Source: Mycobacterium sp. HUMS_12744610
GTDB taxonomy: Bacteria; Actinomycetota; Actinomycetes; Mycobacteriales; Mycobacteriaceae
Length of the DNA stretch: 64,000 nucleotides
Assembly (NCBI RefSeq): GCF_041206865.1
Contig: NZ_JBGEDP010000001.1
Span: forward strand, 186,001 to 250,000
Reading direction: 5' to 3'
The notes under the pieces are model-generated. The model had not been told where the DNA came from. It saw only the letters and a list, made by a program, of their open reading frames with translations, and did no database searches. This document shows positions 55,278 through 63,200 of this stretch, piece after piece. Position 1 is the first letter of the stretch. Every line of letters begins with the position of its first letter. Position numbers and translations under genes: made by a program.

Positions 55278-55395
55278 CGACTGGACCACCAAACGGGTCC
55301 CCCTCACTATCAACCCGGACACTGACTCCCGCATTCGTGGTTAATCCGGCGCCGTCGCGCGAACAACCGACTCCGATTTTCGCGATCAAAACCAC

Positions 55396-56310
55396 TCAGC
55401 CGAAAGCGATTGCGGCGCAGATGGTGGCGACCCAGGCGACGCCGAGTAGTTGTAGTACGCGGTCTTTGAGAACGATGTCCTCAGGTTCGCCGGCGATGCC
55501 GCCGTCGACATCGACGGCGTAGCGCAGCATCGCGATGGTGATCGGGATCATCGAGATGGCAAACCACGACCCGGCGTGTCCGTCTCGTTCGAATGCCCAC
55601 AGCCCGTAGAACACGATGGTCGCGGTGGCTGAGGTGGTCCACACAAACCGGAGGTAGGTGCCAGTGTAGTTCTCCAGGGCTTTGCGGATCTTGGCGCCGG
55701 TGCGTTCGGCGACTTGGAGTTCTGCGTAGCGTTTGCCTGCCGCGGCAAACAGTGAAGCGAATGCCATCACGAGCAGGAACCACTGTGAGAGCGGGATGCC
55801 GGTGGCCGCACCGCCAGCGATCGCCCGAATGAGGAAACCGGAGGAGACCAGACAAATGTCTAGCACAGCTTGGTGCTTGAGGCCGAAGTTGTAGCCGAGC
55901 TGGATGGCGAGATAGATCGCGATTACTACAGCGAGCGGCGGCGCGGTCACCAGTGAAATGGCCAACGACGCGGCCCCGAGCCCGATCGCCAACGTGTAAG
56001 CCAGGGCGGGCGCGACCACTCCTGCAGCAATCGGGCGGAAACGTTTCGTAGGGTGCTGGCGGTCAGCATGCACGTCTCGGGCATCGTTAATCAGGTAGGT
56101 CGAGGATGCGGCCAAACAGAACACCACAAACGCAATAGCCACCTTGTACGCGACATCTTGATAGTCGTAGCGGACATTGCCACCCAGAGTGGCCAGCGGT
56201 GCGGCAACGACGAGGACATTTTTGATCCACTGTCGTGGCCGCAGCGCTTTGATCAGACCAACCGTTAGATTCGCCGGCGGCCCGGCTCCTGGCGACACTT
56301 CGCGCTCCAC
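55396..56310 (-). CDS. UbiA-family prenyltransferase, DPPR-synthase (Rv3806c-like) homologue
   Basis: This is a protein of about 304 residues. GTG 56310 is chosen (VEREVSPGAGPPANLTVG), and GTG 56316 or 56298 are alternatives. An upstream open extension to 56409 is poor. It has nine hydrophobic segments, the prenyl-diphosphate motif TYLINDARDVHADRQHPTKRFRPIA, and close similarity to Rv3806c: IKALRPRQWIKNVLV, LVSSGFLIRAIAGGAATGIPLSQWFLLVMAF, AGKRYAELQVAERTGAKI, VDVDGGIAGEPEDIVLKDR. Rv3806c makes decaprenylphosphoryl-5-phosphoribose, the precursor used by DprE1. The standard copy lies near glfT2, so this one, between insertion sequences in the island, is probably an extra copy. Confidence 0.85.
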   Translation of the reverse strand: MEREVSPGAGPPANLTVGLIKALRPRQWIKNVLVVAAPLATLGGNVRYDYQDVAYKVAIAFVVFCLAASSTYLINDARDVHADRQHPTKRFRPIAAGVVAPALAYTLAIGLGAASLAISLVTAPPLAVVIAIYLAIQLGYNFGLKHQAVLDICLVSSGFLIRAIAGGAATGIPLSQWFLLVMAFASLFAAAGKRYAELQVAERTGAKIRKALENYTGTYLRFVWTTSATATIVFYGLWAFERDGHAGSWFAISMIPITIAMLRYAVDVDGGIAGEPEDIVLKDRVLQLLGVAWVATICAAIAFG

Positions 56311-56436
56311 GACCACCGAGTATCGCTGGTTGCGCGCGCAACAACGCAACGGCACGCGCCCACCGTGTCTTGAATCTAGAGATTCCGAACGTCTCGTTTT
56401 CCGTCTCACGCCCGGCCGAGCGAGGGCGGTCGGTTG

Positions 56437-56746
56437 CTAGGTCGTGGTCTCGTAGGTATCTGAATCCAGCCCAAGCACATCGCATACCGTCTCGATGACC
56501 ACGTCGGGCCGGTCGATCGGAAAATAGTAACCGGCCTGGTCAACGAATGTGAGTTCTCCCTGTGGAAACCGTTGGGCCAGTTCGCGGTGAGCGGCATCAA
56601 GATGCTCAACCCGGGCGCGCGATCTGCCGCGGCGATTTTGCGGCACCAGCACCCGCACCGGAACATTCGGCAATGACGCTGCCGCACGCACCGCCGTGGC
56701 CGTCTCACGTGCATAGCCGCCGAAAAGCTGCGGCAGCTGCGTGTGA
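56437..56746 (-). pseudogene. C-terminal fragment of an alpha/beta hydrolase cut by an IS21-type element
   Basis: About 100 residues remain before the stop at 56437: LPQLFGGYARETATAVRAAASL, VPVRVLVPQNR, then LTFVDQAGYYFPIDRPDVVIETV, which is the end of an alpha/beta hydrolase. The position of the catalytic His holds Tyr here (AGYYFP). The 5' portion is replaced by IS21-type DNA starting near 56747. It lies upstream of the ubiA homologue on the same strand and may have been its operon partner. Confidence 0.65.
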
Positions 56747-56749
56747 TCA

Positions 56750-59087
56750 CCTGAGTTGGCCCCAGTAGAGCCGTTTTTCTTCATGAATTTTGGCTCCACC
56801 TGGGCGGTGATCCGCTGCGCGGTGGGGTCAGCGTGTCGTCGCGAATATTGGCCCCACCCGGGATGCGATTTCCACGTCAATCGTCATCGACGTGGAGGTT
56901 GGGAATGGCACGGTCGAGGGTGGAGCTGTTCGAACAGATCAGGCGTGACAACCGGGTTGAGGAGTTGTCGATTCGGGAGTTGGCCCAGCGGCATCGGGTG
57001 CACCGGCGCACGGTGCGCCAGGCGTTGGCCTCGGCGATCCCGCCGCCGCGCAAGGCCTACGCGAGCCGGCCACGGCCGGCGATAGATCCGTATGTCGAGG
57101 TGATCGACTCCTGGCTGCTGGGCGACCGCGAGGTGCCGCCCAAGCAGCGACATACCGCACGTCGGATCTGGCAACGGCTGGTCGCCGAGCACGGCGCGCA
57201 GATGGCCGAGGTGACCGTGTCGCGCTACGTCACCCACCGCAAAAGCGAGCTGGGTCTGGACAAGGTCGAGGTGATGGTGCCCCAGACCCACGCCCCGGGG
57301 GCCGAAGCCGAGGTCGACTTCGGCGAGTTCTACGCCACCATCGCCGGGTTGTTGACCAAGGTGTGGATGTTCGTGATGCGCCTGTCGCACTCGGGCAAGG
57401 CATTCCACGTTGCTTTCGTCACCCAGGCTCAGGAGGCGTTCCTGGAAGGACACGTGCTGGCCTTCGAGCATTTCGGTGCGCTGCCCGCCAGGATCCGCTA
57501 CGACAACCTCAAGCCCGCGGTGGTGCGTGTGCTGCGTGGCCGCGACCGGGCCGAGTCCGAACGGTTCATTGCCCTGCGCAGCCACTACGGTTTCGACGGG
57601 TTCTTTTGCACCCCGGGCAAGGACGGTGCCCACGAGAAGGGCGGCGTGGAAGGCGAGATCGGCAGGTTCCGCCGTCGGCATCTGGTGCCGGTGCCCAAGG
57701 TCGCGTCGTTGGCTGAGCTCAACGACTTGATCGCCGTTGCCGATTGGGCTGATGACGCCCGGGTGATCACCGGCCGCCCGGTCACCATCGGCGCGGCGTT
57801 CGCCGCTGAATGCCCGCACCTGGCATCCCTGCCCGATGAGCGGTTCGACACCGCCCGGCTGCTGGCAGCCCGGGTGGACACCCGGGCGCGGGTCTGTGTG
57901 CGGCAGTGCTACTACTCGGTGCCGGTGCGCTATGCCGGGCGGCGGCTACCGGTGCGACTGTCGGCGAGCCGGGTCGAGGTTCTCGACGGCGCCCAAGTGG
58001 TGGCCGCCCACGAGCGAGTGGTCGGCAAATACGCCCAGGTCCTCGTCTTGGATCACTACCTGGAAGTGCTCAAGATCAAACCGGGTGCACTGCCGGGGGC
58101 CACAGCGCTGGCTCAAGCCAAGGCCTGCGGGGTGTTTACCGTTACCCACCAACGGTATTGGGACGCCGCCCGCCGCGAACGCGGCGACCAGGCGGGCACC
58201 CGGGCGTTGATCGAAGTCCTGCTCGCCCATCGCAGCCTGCCCGCCACAGCGGTGATCGCCGCGATGGATAAAGCGATCAACGCCGCCACGCTGGACCCGC
58301 AGGCCGTGCTGATCGATGCCCGCCGCCACGCCGGCGGTGCGCTCGCGCCGGTCATCCCAATCGGTGCACTGGCCCGCTACGACCGGCCCGCCCCGACACT
58401 GACCGGCTACGACGACCTTCTGGCCACCAGCGCAACGACCCAAAGCGCACCATGAGCACCCGGACCCAGGACGCCGCCCAAGCCGCTATCGGTGCCGCGG
58501 CCCGTGAATTGCACCTACCCACCGTCCGTGACGAAGCCGCCCGACTCGCCGAGATCGCCGTGCGGGAACGCCAAACCCACCTCGGGTTTTTGGCTGAAGT
58601 CCTGTCCGCCGAAGTCGACGACCGCAACGATCGGCGCCGCGCCCGACGCATCAGTGAAGCGAAGTTCCCCCGCCTCAAACGGCTCGCCGATTTCAACACC
58701 GAGGCAGTGCCATCGGTGACCGCCGCGCAGCTGGCCACTTTGGCCAGTGGCGCCTGGATCGACGCCGGGCAACCCCTAGTGCTGCTCGGCGACTCCGGCA
58801 CCGGCAAAACACATCTGCTCATCGGACTGGGCCTGGCCGCCTGTGAACAAGGCCGCCGGGTTCGCTACGTGAGCACCGCAGCGCTGGTCAACGAGCTCGT
58901 CGAGGCCGCCGACGCCCGGCAACTCTCCCGCGTCGTCGGTCGTTACGCCCGCCTGGATCTGCTGCTGCTCGACGAACTCGGCTACGTCCAGATCGACACC
59001 CGCGGAGCCGAACTGCTCTTCCAGATCATCACCGAACGAGACGAACGCGCCAGCATCGGCATCGGCACCAACCTCCCGTTCAGCAAA
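56750..59087 (+). mobile_element. IS21-family element, right end lost
   Basis: It has two genes, istA and istB, in the usual order with a 4-base overlap. TTGGCCCCA recurs at 56755 and about 56859, as in the multiple terminal repeats of IS21 ends. istB stops matching the family at about 59087 and no right terminal repeat follows, so the element is truncated where the next unit (recombinase-like gene end) begins. The left boundary is approximate. Confidence 0.75.
56905..58455 (+). CDS. istA: IS21-family transposase IstA
   Basis: This 516-residue protein starts at ATG 56905 (MARSRVELFEQIRRDNR), with GGAGG upstream. It has an N-terminal helix-turn-helix (ELSIRELAQRHRVHRRTVRQAL), an rve core with AEAEVDFGEFYATIAG (first Asp), RIRYDNLKPAV (second Asp) and HEKGGVEGEIGRFRRR (Glu), and a C-terminal Mu-type beta-barrel. 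It appears intact and overlaps istB by four bases. Confidence 0.92.
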   Translation: MARSRVELFEQIRRDNRVEELSIRELAQRHRVHRRTVRQALASAIPPPRKAYASRPRPAIDPYVEVIDSWLLGDREVPPKQRHTARRIWQRLVAEHGAQMAEVTVSRYVTHRKSELGLDKVEVMVPQTHAPGAEAEVDFGEFYATIAGLLTKVWMFVMRLSHSGKAFHVAFVTQAQEAFLEGHVLAFEHFGALPARIRYDNLKPAVVRVLRGRDRAESERFIALRSHYGFDGFFCTPGKDGAHEKGGVEGEIGRFRRRHLVPVPKVASLAELNDLIAVADWADDARVITGRPVTIGAAFAAECPHLASLPDERFDTARLLAARVDTRARVCVRQCYYSVPVRYAGRRLPVRLSASRVEVLDGAQVVAAHERVVGKYAQVLVLDHYLEVLKIKPGALPGATALAQAKACGVFTVTHQRYWDAARRERGDQAGTRALIEVLLAHRSLPATAVIAAMDKAINAATLDPQAVLIDARRHAGGALAPVIPIGALARYDRPAPTLTGYDDLLATSATTQSAP

Positions 59088-59117
59088 GCGCACATGTTCG
59101 CGCGAACCTGTGCGTAG
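58452..59117 (+). CDS. istB: IS21-family helper ATPase IstB, C-terminally truncated
   Basis: The open frame gives 221 residues, against about 250-265 usual. Walker A is LLGDSGTGKTH (about 111-121) and Walker B is LDLLLLDELGYVQ. The protein follows the family up to GIGTNLPFS, then ends with the foreign residues KAHMFARTCA. The missing part holds the last AAA+ helices, so the protein is probably inactive and the element cannot move on its own. Confidence 0.88.
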   Translation: MSTRTQDAAQAAIGAAARELHLPTVRDEAARLAEIAVRERQTHLGFLAEVLSAEVDDRNDRRRARRISEAKFPRLKRLADFNTEAVPSVTAAQLATLASGAWIDAGQPLVLLGDSGTGKTHLLIGLGLAACEQGRRVRYVSTAALVNELVEAADARQLSRVVGRYARLDLLLLDELGYVQIDTRGAELLFQIITERDERASIGIGTNLPFSKAHMFARTCA

Positions 59118-59143
59118 GCGCTGCCGAAGCGTGACACGTTCGC
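59089..59143. repeat. Cluster of GCGAAC-type repeats at the end of the recombinase-like unit
   Basis: CGCACATGTTCG (59089-59100) and CGAACCTGTGCG (59103-59114) are near-perfect inverted repeats two bases apart. A third related copy, ACACGTTCGC (59134-59143), follows. They begin exactly where the istB similarity stops and lie just past the restored 3' end of the zinc-ribbon recombinase-like gene, so they may be its binding or end sites. Confidence 0.45.
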
Positions 59144-59248
59144 ACTTGTCAGGATTCAGCAAGCTGGTCTAGGACGGTGCTGTTTTAGTCGCTGACTTTC
59201 GGCGTGGCTGAGCGGGTTTCGCATGGATGGGCGGCGAGGATCAGATGC

Positions 59249-60946
59249 GTGGCTTTGGGACGGGAAAATCGGCAGGGCCGGTTCGATGACGTGATGCTGC
59301 TTGTCGGCGATCAGCTGCCGGCGGGCAGCATCTATCGGCTGCTGGCCGACCACGGCGGTGCACTGTTCGACGACGATTATTTCGCTGATGTGTTCAAGCG
59401 TTCGGCGTTGGGTCGGCCAACGGTGCCGGCGCGGGTGATGGCCGCGGTGATGCTGCTGCAGGCCTACGAGGGGCTTTCGGATCGGGAGGCCTGCGACCGG
59501 CTGGCCTTTGACCTGCGCTGGAAAGCGGCCGCCGGGTTGACCGTGGATGCGGAGGCGTTTCATCCCACGGTGCTGGTCGGGATGCGCAACCGGCTACGCG
59601 CATCGGATCGGCCACGGCGGTTGTTCGAGGACGTCAACACCACGGCGCGGGCGGCGGGGTTGTTGCGGGGACGGCGCCGGGTGCTCGATTCCACTCCGCT
59701 GTTGGATGCGGTGGCCACCCAGGACACGGTGATCCAGCTGCGGGCCGCGATCCGCAAACTACTGGCGGTGGCCGATCGGGCCGATCCGGAGGTGGCCGGT
59801 GCGGTGCGCACCGTGCTGACCCGCGACGATGACTACGCCAGCCTGGGAAAACCACCGTGTGACTGGGACGATCCCACGGCGCGTGAAGCCTTGGTCGATG
59901 CGCTGGTGCGCGACGCCAAGGCAGCACTGGAGGCCTGCGATGGCCGCCAGCTTGACGGGGCACTCGGTGAGGCGGTCGAGTTGCTGGCGCTGGTGGCCGG
60001 CCAGGACGTCGAGGCCGGCGACGACGGGGTGTTTCGCATCGCGAGGCGGGTGGCCCGGGATCGGCTGATCTCCACCGTTGATACCGAGGCCCGCCATGGG
60101 CATAAGTCGCGGGCGCGGACCTTCGATGGCTACAAGTCCCATTTGGGTATCGATCCCGATGACGAGCTGATCACCGCGGTGGCCGTCACCGCGGCCAACG
60201 CCGCCGACCGTGAGGTCATCGACGAGCTGCTGGGCAACCCGGTCACCGACACCACGAGTGCTGCACCCGATTCCGCCGCCACCGATGCCGCCACCGATGC
60301 CGATGCCGATGCCGATGCCGATGCCGATGCCGATGCCGATGAAACGATCACCGATCACGGTGAGCATGTGCGAAACGAGTCGGAGCCCAATGTCTTTGAG
60401 GTGTATGGCGATTCGGCTTACGCTGATGGGGCCACCCTCGATGAGCAGACCCAACGTGGCCATGACATGCGCGCCAAAGTGCCCCCGGTGCGCAACGCCA
60501 ACGGCTATTCCAAAGACCAGTTCGGTATCGACCTGACTGCGGGCACCGTCACCTGCCCGGCCGAGCACACTGTGGCCATCAGCACCGGGCGGCGTCAGCA
60601 GGTCGCTCGCTTCGGGGCATTGTGTGGGTCGTGTCCGCTGCGGGCGCAATGCACCAAAGCCCGCCGTGGACGGGTGATCACCATCCATGCCCATGAGGCC
60701 GCCCTACAGCTGGCCAAGGCCCGCCAACGCGACCCGGCCTGGCAGACCGATTACCGAACGTATCGGCCGGTTGTGGAACGCAAGATCAGTCACTTCACCC
60801 GGCGCCCCTGGGGTGGTCGCAAGGCTCGCTGCCGCGGACAACAACGCATCCTGACCGACATCCTCGCCCGAGCCGGCGCGATCAACCTCGCCCGATTGGC
60901 CAGCCTGGGCCTGCATTCAGCGGCCGGGGGCTGGGCCATCGCCTGA
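59249..60946 (+). CDS. IS1182-family transposase
   Basis: This 565-residue protein is read from GTG 59249 (VALGRENRQGRFDDVMLL) with GAGG upstream; the frame is open to 59204. It has the N-terminal DUF772 domain (ADVFKRSALGRPTVPARVMAAVMLLQAYEGLSDREACDRLAFDLRWK). The DDE core has VLDSTPLLDAV (first Asp), VYGDSAYADG (second Asp) and VVERKISHFTRRPWGGRKARCRG (Glu). A Cys-rich segment CGSCPLRAQC lies between. An unusual run of Ala-Asp repeats, coded by GATGCC units, sits in the loop before VYGDSAY. It appears intact. Confidence 0.9.
   Translation: MALGRENRQGRFDDVMLLVGDQLPAGSIYRLLADHGGALFDDDYFADVFKRSALGRPTVPARVMAAVMLLQAYEGLSDREACDRLAFDLRWKAAAGLTVDAEAFHPTVLVGMRNRLRASDRPRRLFEDVNTTARAAGLLRGRRRVLDSTPLLDAVATQDTVIQLRAAIRKLLAVADRADPEVAGAVRTVLTRDDDYASLGKPPCDWDDPTAREALVDALVRDAKAALEACDGRQLDGALGEAVELLALVAGQDVEAGDDGVFRIARRVARDRLISTVDTEARHGHKSRARTFDGYKSHLGIDPDDELITAVAVTAANAADREVIDELLGNPVTDTTSAAPDSAATDAATDADADADADADADADETITDHGEHVRNESEPNVFEVYGDSAYADGATLDEQTQRGHDMRAKVPPVRNANGYSKDQFGIDLTAGTVTCPAEHTVAISTGRRQQVARFGALCGSCPLRAQCTKARRGRVITIHAHEAALQLAKARQRDPAWQTDYRTYRPVVERKISHFTRRPWGGRKARCRGQQRILTDILARAGAINLARLASLGLHSAAGGWAIA
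60296..60337 (+). repeat. (GATGCC)7 hexanucleotide tandem repeat inside the transposase gene
   Basis: Seven exact GATGCC units, followed by GATGAA, encode alternating Asp and Ala. Six-base units keep the frame, so copy-number change would only alter linker length. Confidence 0.9.
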
Positions 60947-60952
60947 TCGGGA

Positions 60953-60981
60953 CCACCAGGCCACCAGGCCACCAGGCCACC
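60953..60981 (+). repeat. Short tandem repeat after the transposase
   Basis: About three and a half copies of ACCAGGCC directly follow the stop codon, within the right end of the IS1182-type element. Confidence 0.8.
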
Positions 60982-61072
60982 TACGATCCCATTAATATCA
61001 GCCAGCGCAAGCCCCTCCCAGCCGTCGAGACCCCGATACCGCGAAATCCCCGCCCTGCTGGAGGTCACTACA

Positions 61073-62698
61073 TCAGCGCCGTCCTAGCAATCGGCCATCG
61101 TCGAGCTGATCGGCGAGGTAGATCATCGCCCCTTCGGGTTTCATGCCGAATGCTGCGGCGACGAGTTTCGGGTCCATTGTGTTGACGAGATCGGCCAGTC
61201 GCGTACTGCGCAGCATCTTGGGCGGCAGGCCGCACGGGTCGAGCAGGTGGCTCATGTAGGCCTCGGAAGCCGGCCGTCGATCGGCCTTGGTGCCCCTGGT
61301 GACGAGTACGTGCGGGTTGTCGGTGCGCAGCGTGTCGCGGTGCTCGAGGCAGCGCTGCAGCGCGGCCCAGCTGACCGGGTCGAGCGGCACTGGGTGAGGA
61401 CGTCTGCCGAGGGTGATCGAGCGATTGACGGTATCGATGTGCTCGACCCGTAGCTGACGCACCTCGCTGCTGGAGGCGCCGTGCAGTATTGCCAGCAGCC
61501 CGAACAGCGCCTCGTGTGGGTGCACTGCCGAATCACCGCTCCAGCGCTCAAACAGCACGCGCTGTTCGGGGATGGTGAGAGTACGGCCACGAAATGCCCT
61601 GTGCCGCTTGATGGTGACGCCGCGGGTTGGATCGATGAGCACCAGATGATGGTTGCGTGCGAATCGGAAGAATTGGCGCAGCACCGCCAGGCGGCGGGCC
61701 CGGTTTTTCGGCAGCTCGGCGAGGAACGCCTCGATATCGGCGATGTCTGCGAGGGCCCAATCCTGTTTGCCGCGTTGGGTATCGAGGAAGCGGGCTAGAT
61801 CACGTACGATCGTCAGCGCCGACTCGATGGTGCGGTCGGTACGGGGCCGAGTGCCCGCACGGCGGGCGCGTTCACGCGCGTGCAGCATGGACTCAGCGAA
61901 GGACGCGACAGCGCCACGCATCCCGGCCGGTGCGCTGTCGATCCGCCTCTGCCGTCGCCCGGCGGCGAGCCGGTCGGCCTGGTCGGTGGCCATCGCCAAA
62001 CCACGTTCGGTGAAGAACGCCTCCAACGCCCGAGCCAGCGATCCCATCGACCGACCCGGCGTGCGGGCCCGCTCGAGCACGCTTTGCGGGTGATTTGGGA
62101 AATCGTCTGCGAGCAACCGTGCCAACGTGGTGAGCAGCTTGCATGCCTGCGCCGGGCAGTAATGCGTCGCCAGGTCCGCGACGAAATCATCGAGCCAGCC
62201 CGGCGGCTCGGCGAGCCGGGCGGCCAGCGTCTCGCCACGCACGAACGGCCGGTCCGGGCGACGCTGCCAGCATCGCCCACACATGCCGCGCCCGACGTGG
62301 CGGCGCAACTCGCCGCAGGACACGCAGACCCGGGGCGGATCCTTCGGCGGACCGGGTCGTGAGCACGAGCCACACCACCCAGTCGACTCGCGCAGATAGC
62401 CTGGTTTTCCGCAGCGCGGGCAGGTCGATCTCGCGGCCGCGAGCTTGGCCCGCTTCTGACACGGCCGGCACACCACCTCGTTGCGGAACCGCATCGATCT
62501 GCCGCATTCCCGGCAACAGCGCGAACACAGCACGCACCGACCCACCGCCGACACCAGCACCCGGTCGCGCCCACAGCGTGGGCATTGCGCCTTGGCCGCC
62601 TGCGTCCGTAACCGGCGGGTGCACAGGCAGCAATGCTCGCGGCCGAGGTATCCGACCGGGGCTCCGCAGTCGACGCAGTCTCGTTGCTTTTTCCCCAT
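61073..62698 (-). CDS. Zinc-ribbon, catalytically degenerate tyrosine-recombinase-like protein (tail altered by IS1182 element)
   Basis: This 541-residue protein starts at ATG 62698 (MGKKQRDCVDCGAPVGYLG). A 100-codon extension upstream overlaps the XRE gene in another frame and is rejected. Residues 8-143 hold about ten CxxC motifs (CVDC, CCLC, CPRC, CVLC, CREC, CRPC, CPRC, CGSC, CVSC, CGRC), a tandem zinc-ribbon array. The C-terminal half has the phage-integrase fold, but the box I Arg is lost (HGASSSEV instead of GLRxSE). Box II is KMLRSTRLADLV, keeping Arg497 and lacking both His, and the later GH is GM. Tyr527 remains. The last four residues come from the IS end; without it the tail would read LDQLAES. 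It is probably DNA-binding rather than a competent recombinase. Confidence 0.75.
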   Translation of the reverse strand: MGKKQRDCVDCGAPVGYLGREHCCLCTRRLRTQAAKAQCPRCGRDRVLVSAVGRCVLCSRCCRECGRSMRFRNEVVCRPCQKRAKLAAARSTCPRCGKPGYLRESTGWCGSCSRPGPPKDPPRVCVSCGELRRHVGRGMCGRCWQRRPDRPFVRGETLAARLAEPPGWLDDFVADLATHYCPAQACKLLTTLARLLADDFPNHPQSVLERARTPGRSMGSLARALEAFFTERGLAMATDQADRLAAGRRQRRIDSAPAGMRGAVASFAESMLHARERARRAGTRPRTDRTIESALTIVRDLARFLDTQRGKQDWALADIADIEAFLAELPKNRARRLAVLRQFFRFARNHHLVLIDPTRGVTIKRHRAFRGRTLTIPEQRVLFERWSGDSAVHPHEALFGLLAILHGASSSEVRQLRVEHIDTVNRSITLGRRPHPVPLDPVSWAALQRCLEHRDTLRTDNPHVLVTRGTKADRRPASEAYMSHLLDPCGLPPKMLRSTRLADLVNTMDPKLVAAAFGMKPEGAMIYLADQLDDGRLLGRR

Positions 62699-62730
62699 CG
62701 GCCGCAACCCGTTCCGAAGCTTCGCCGAAT

Positions 62731-63045
62731 CTACATCGGCGGCATCGACCGGCCCCGCACGTTGGCTGTCTTCGGTTCCGACGGAACCGACCGCGCCGGA
62801 GTGGCGGGCCGTTCGAGCGGGGTGGTATCGGTCTCGAACAGGTCGTCGGGGGTGCACTGCAATGCGGTGCATAACGCGATCAGCGTCGAGAGCTTGATCT
62901 GGCTGGGTTCCTTGGTGAACAGCGCCGACACCGACGCCGCCGACATCTCCACCCCGGCCTTCTCTGCCAGCAGTCGCCGCAGCTCGGTTCCGGTCCACAC
63001 CTCACGCTGCGCAGCCGCCATCCGCAACCGCCACCGGATCTTCAT
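62731..63045 (-). CDS. XRE-family (Cro/C1-type) regulator
   Basis: This 104-residue protein starts at ATG 63045, overlapping the stop of the small upstream gene as ATGA, with AGAGGACGGGA before it. A long upstream open frame is not used. The helix-turn-helix is ELRRLLAEKAGVEMSAASVSALFTKEPSQIKLSTLIALCTALQCTPDDLFE, like YozG-type regulators. A proline-rich tail follows. It is 32 bp upstream of the zinc-ribbon recombinase-like gene and surely co-transcribed with it. Confidence 0.88.
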   Translation of the reverse strand: MKIRWRLRMAAAQREVWTGTELRRLLAEKAGVEMSAASVSALFTKEPSQIKLSTLIALCTALQCTPDDLFETDTTPLERPATPARSVPSEPKTANVRGRSMPPM

Positions 63046-63200
63046 GCCGTCCCGTCCTCTCCGCTGAGCTCGGCCAAGGTCGAGGTGACCGCACGCCGAT
63101 AAGCGTCCTCGATGAATGTCGCCGACGGACGCTCTGGCGACGTCGGATATCGCAACTGTCGGAATGCCAGGTTGGTCGGGTCCGAGTCTGTCGGTGTCAT
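63042..63200 (-). CDS. Small 52-residue protein, unknown function
   Basis: ATG 63200 overlaps the upstream monooxygenase stop as ATGA, and its own stop overlaps the XRE start as ATGA. The product reads MTPTDSDPTNLAFRQL, then RYPTSPERPSATFIEDAYRR and AVTSTLAELSGEDGTA: a polar start, a short basic linker and a C-terminal helix. Coupling at both ends is strong evidence that it is translated. It is not recognised. By position it may be a partner of the XRE/recombinase-like proteins. Confidence 0.65.
   Translation of the reverse strand: MTPTDSDPTNLAFRQLRYPTSPERPSATFIEDAYRRAVTSTLAELSGEDGTA

Larger units (their letters stand above)
54062..55306 (+). mobile_element. IS3-family insertion sequence (IS407-type), complete, 1245 bp
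   Basis: The imperfect terminal inverted repeats both start TGAGG and share GTGGTCCAGT about 20 bases in. A 4-bp direct repeat CTAT flanks the element (54058-54061 and 55307-55310). It has two overlapping frames with a programmed -1 frameshift signal. It lies between the hydrolase and the ubiA-like gene. Confidence 0.88.
59169..61087 (+). mobile_element. IS1182-family insertion sequence, complete, ~1.92 kb
   Basis: The left end, CTAGGACGGTGCTGTTTTAG, and the right end read inward, CTAGGACGGCGCTGATGTAG, are inverted repeats. CTAG at each edge is probably a duplicated target. Removing the element with one CTAG rejoins the minus-strand recombinase-like gene, ending DQLAES and a stop. One transposase gene is on the plus strand. 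Confidence 0.8.

Noticed and set aside
60296..60337. CRISPR-like repeat array
   Set aside because: Repeats are 6 bp with no spacers and lie inside a transposase gene. No cas genes are in the window.
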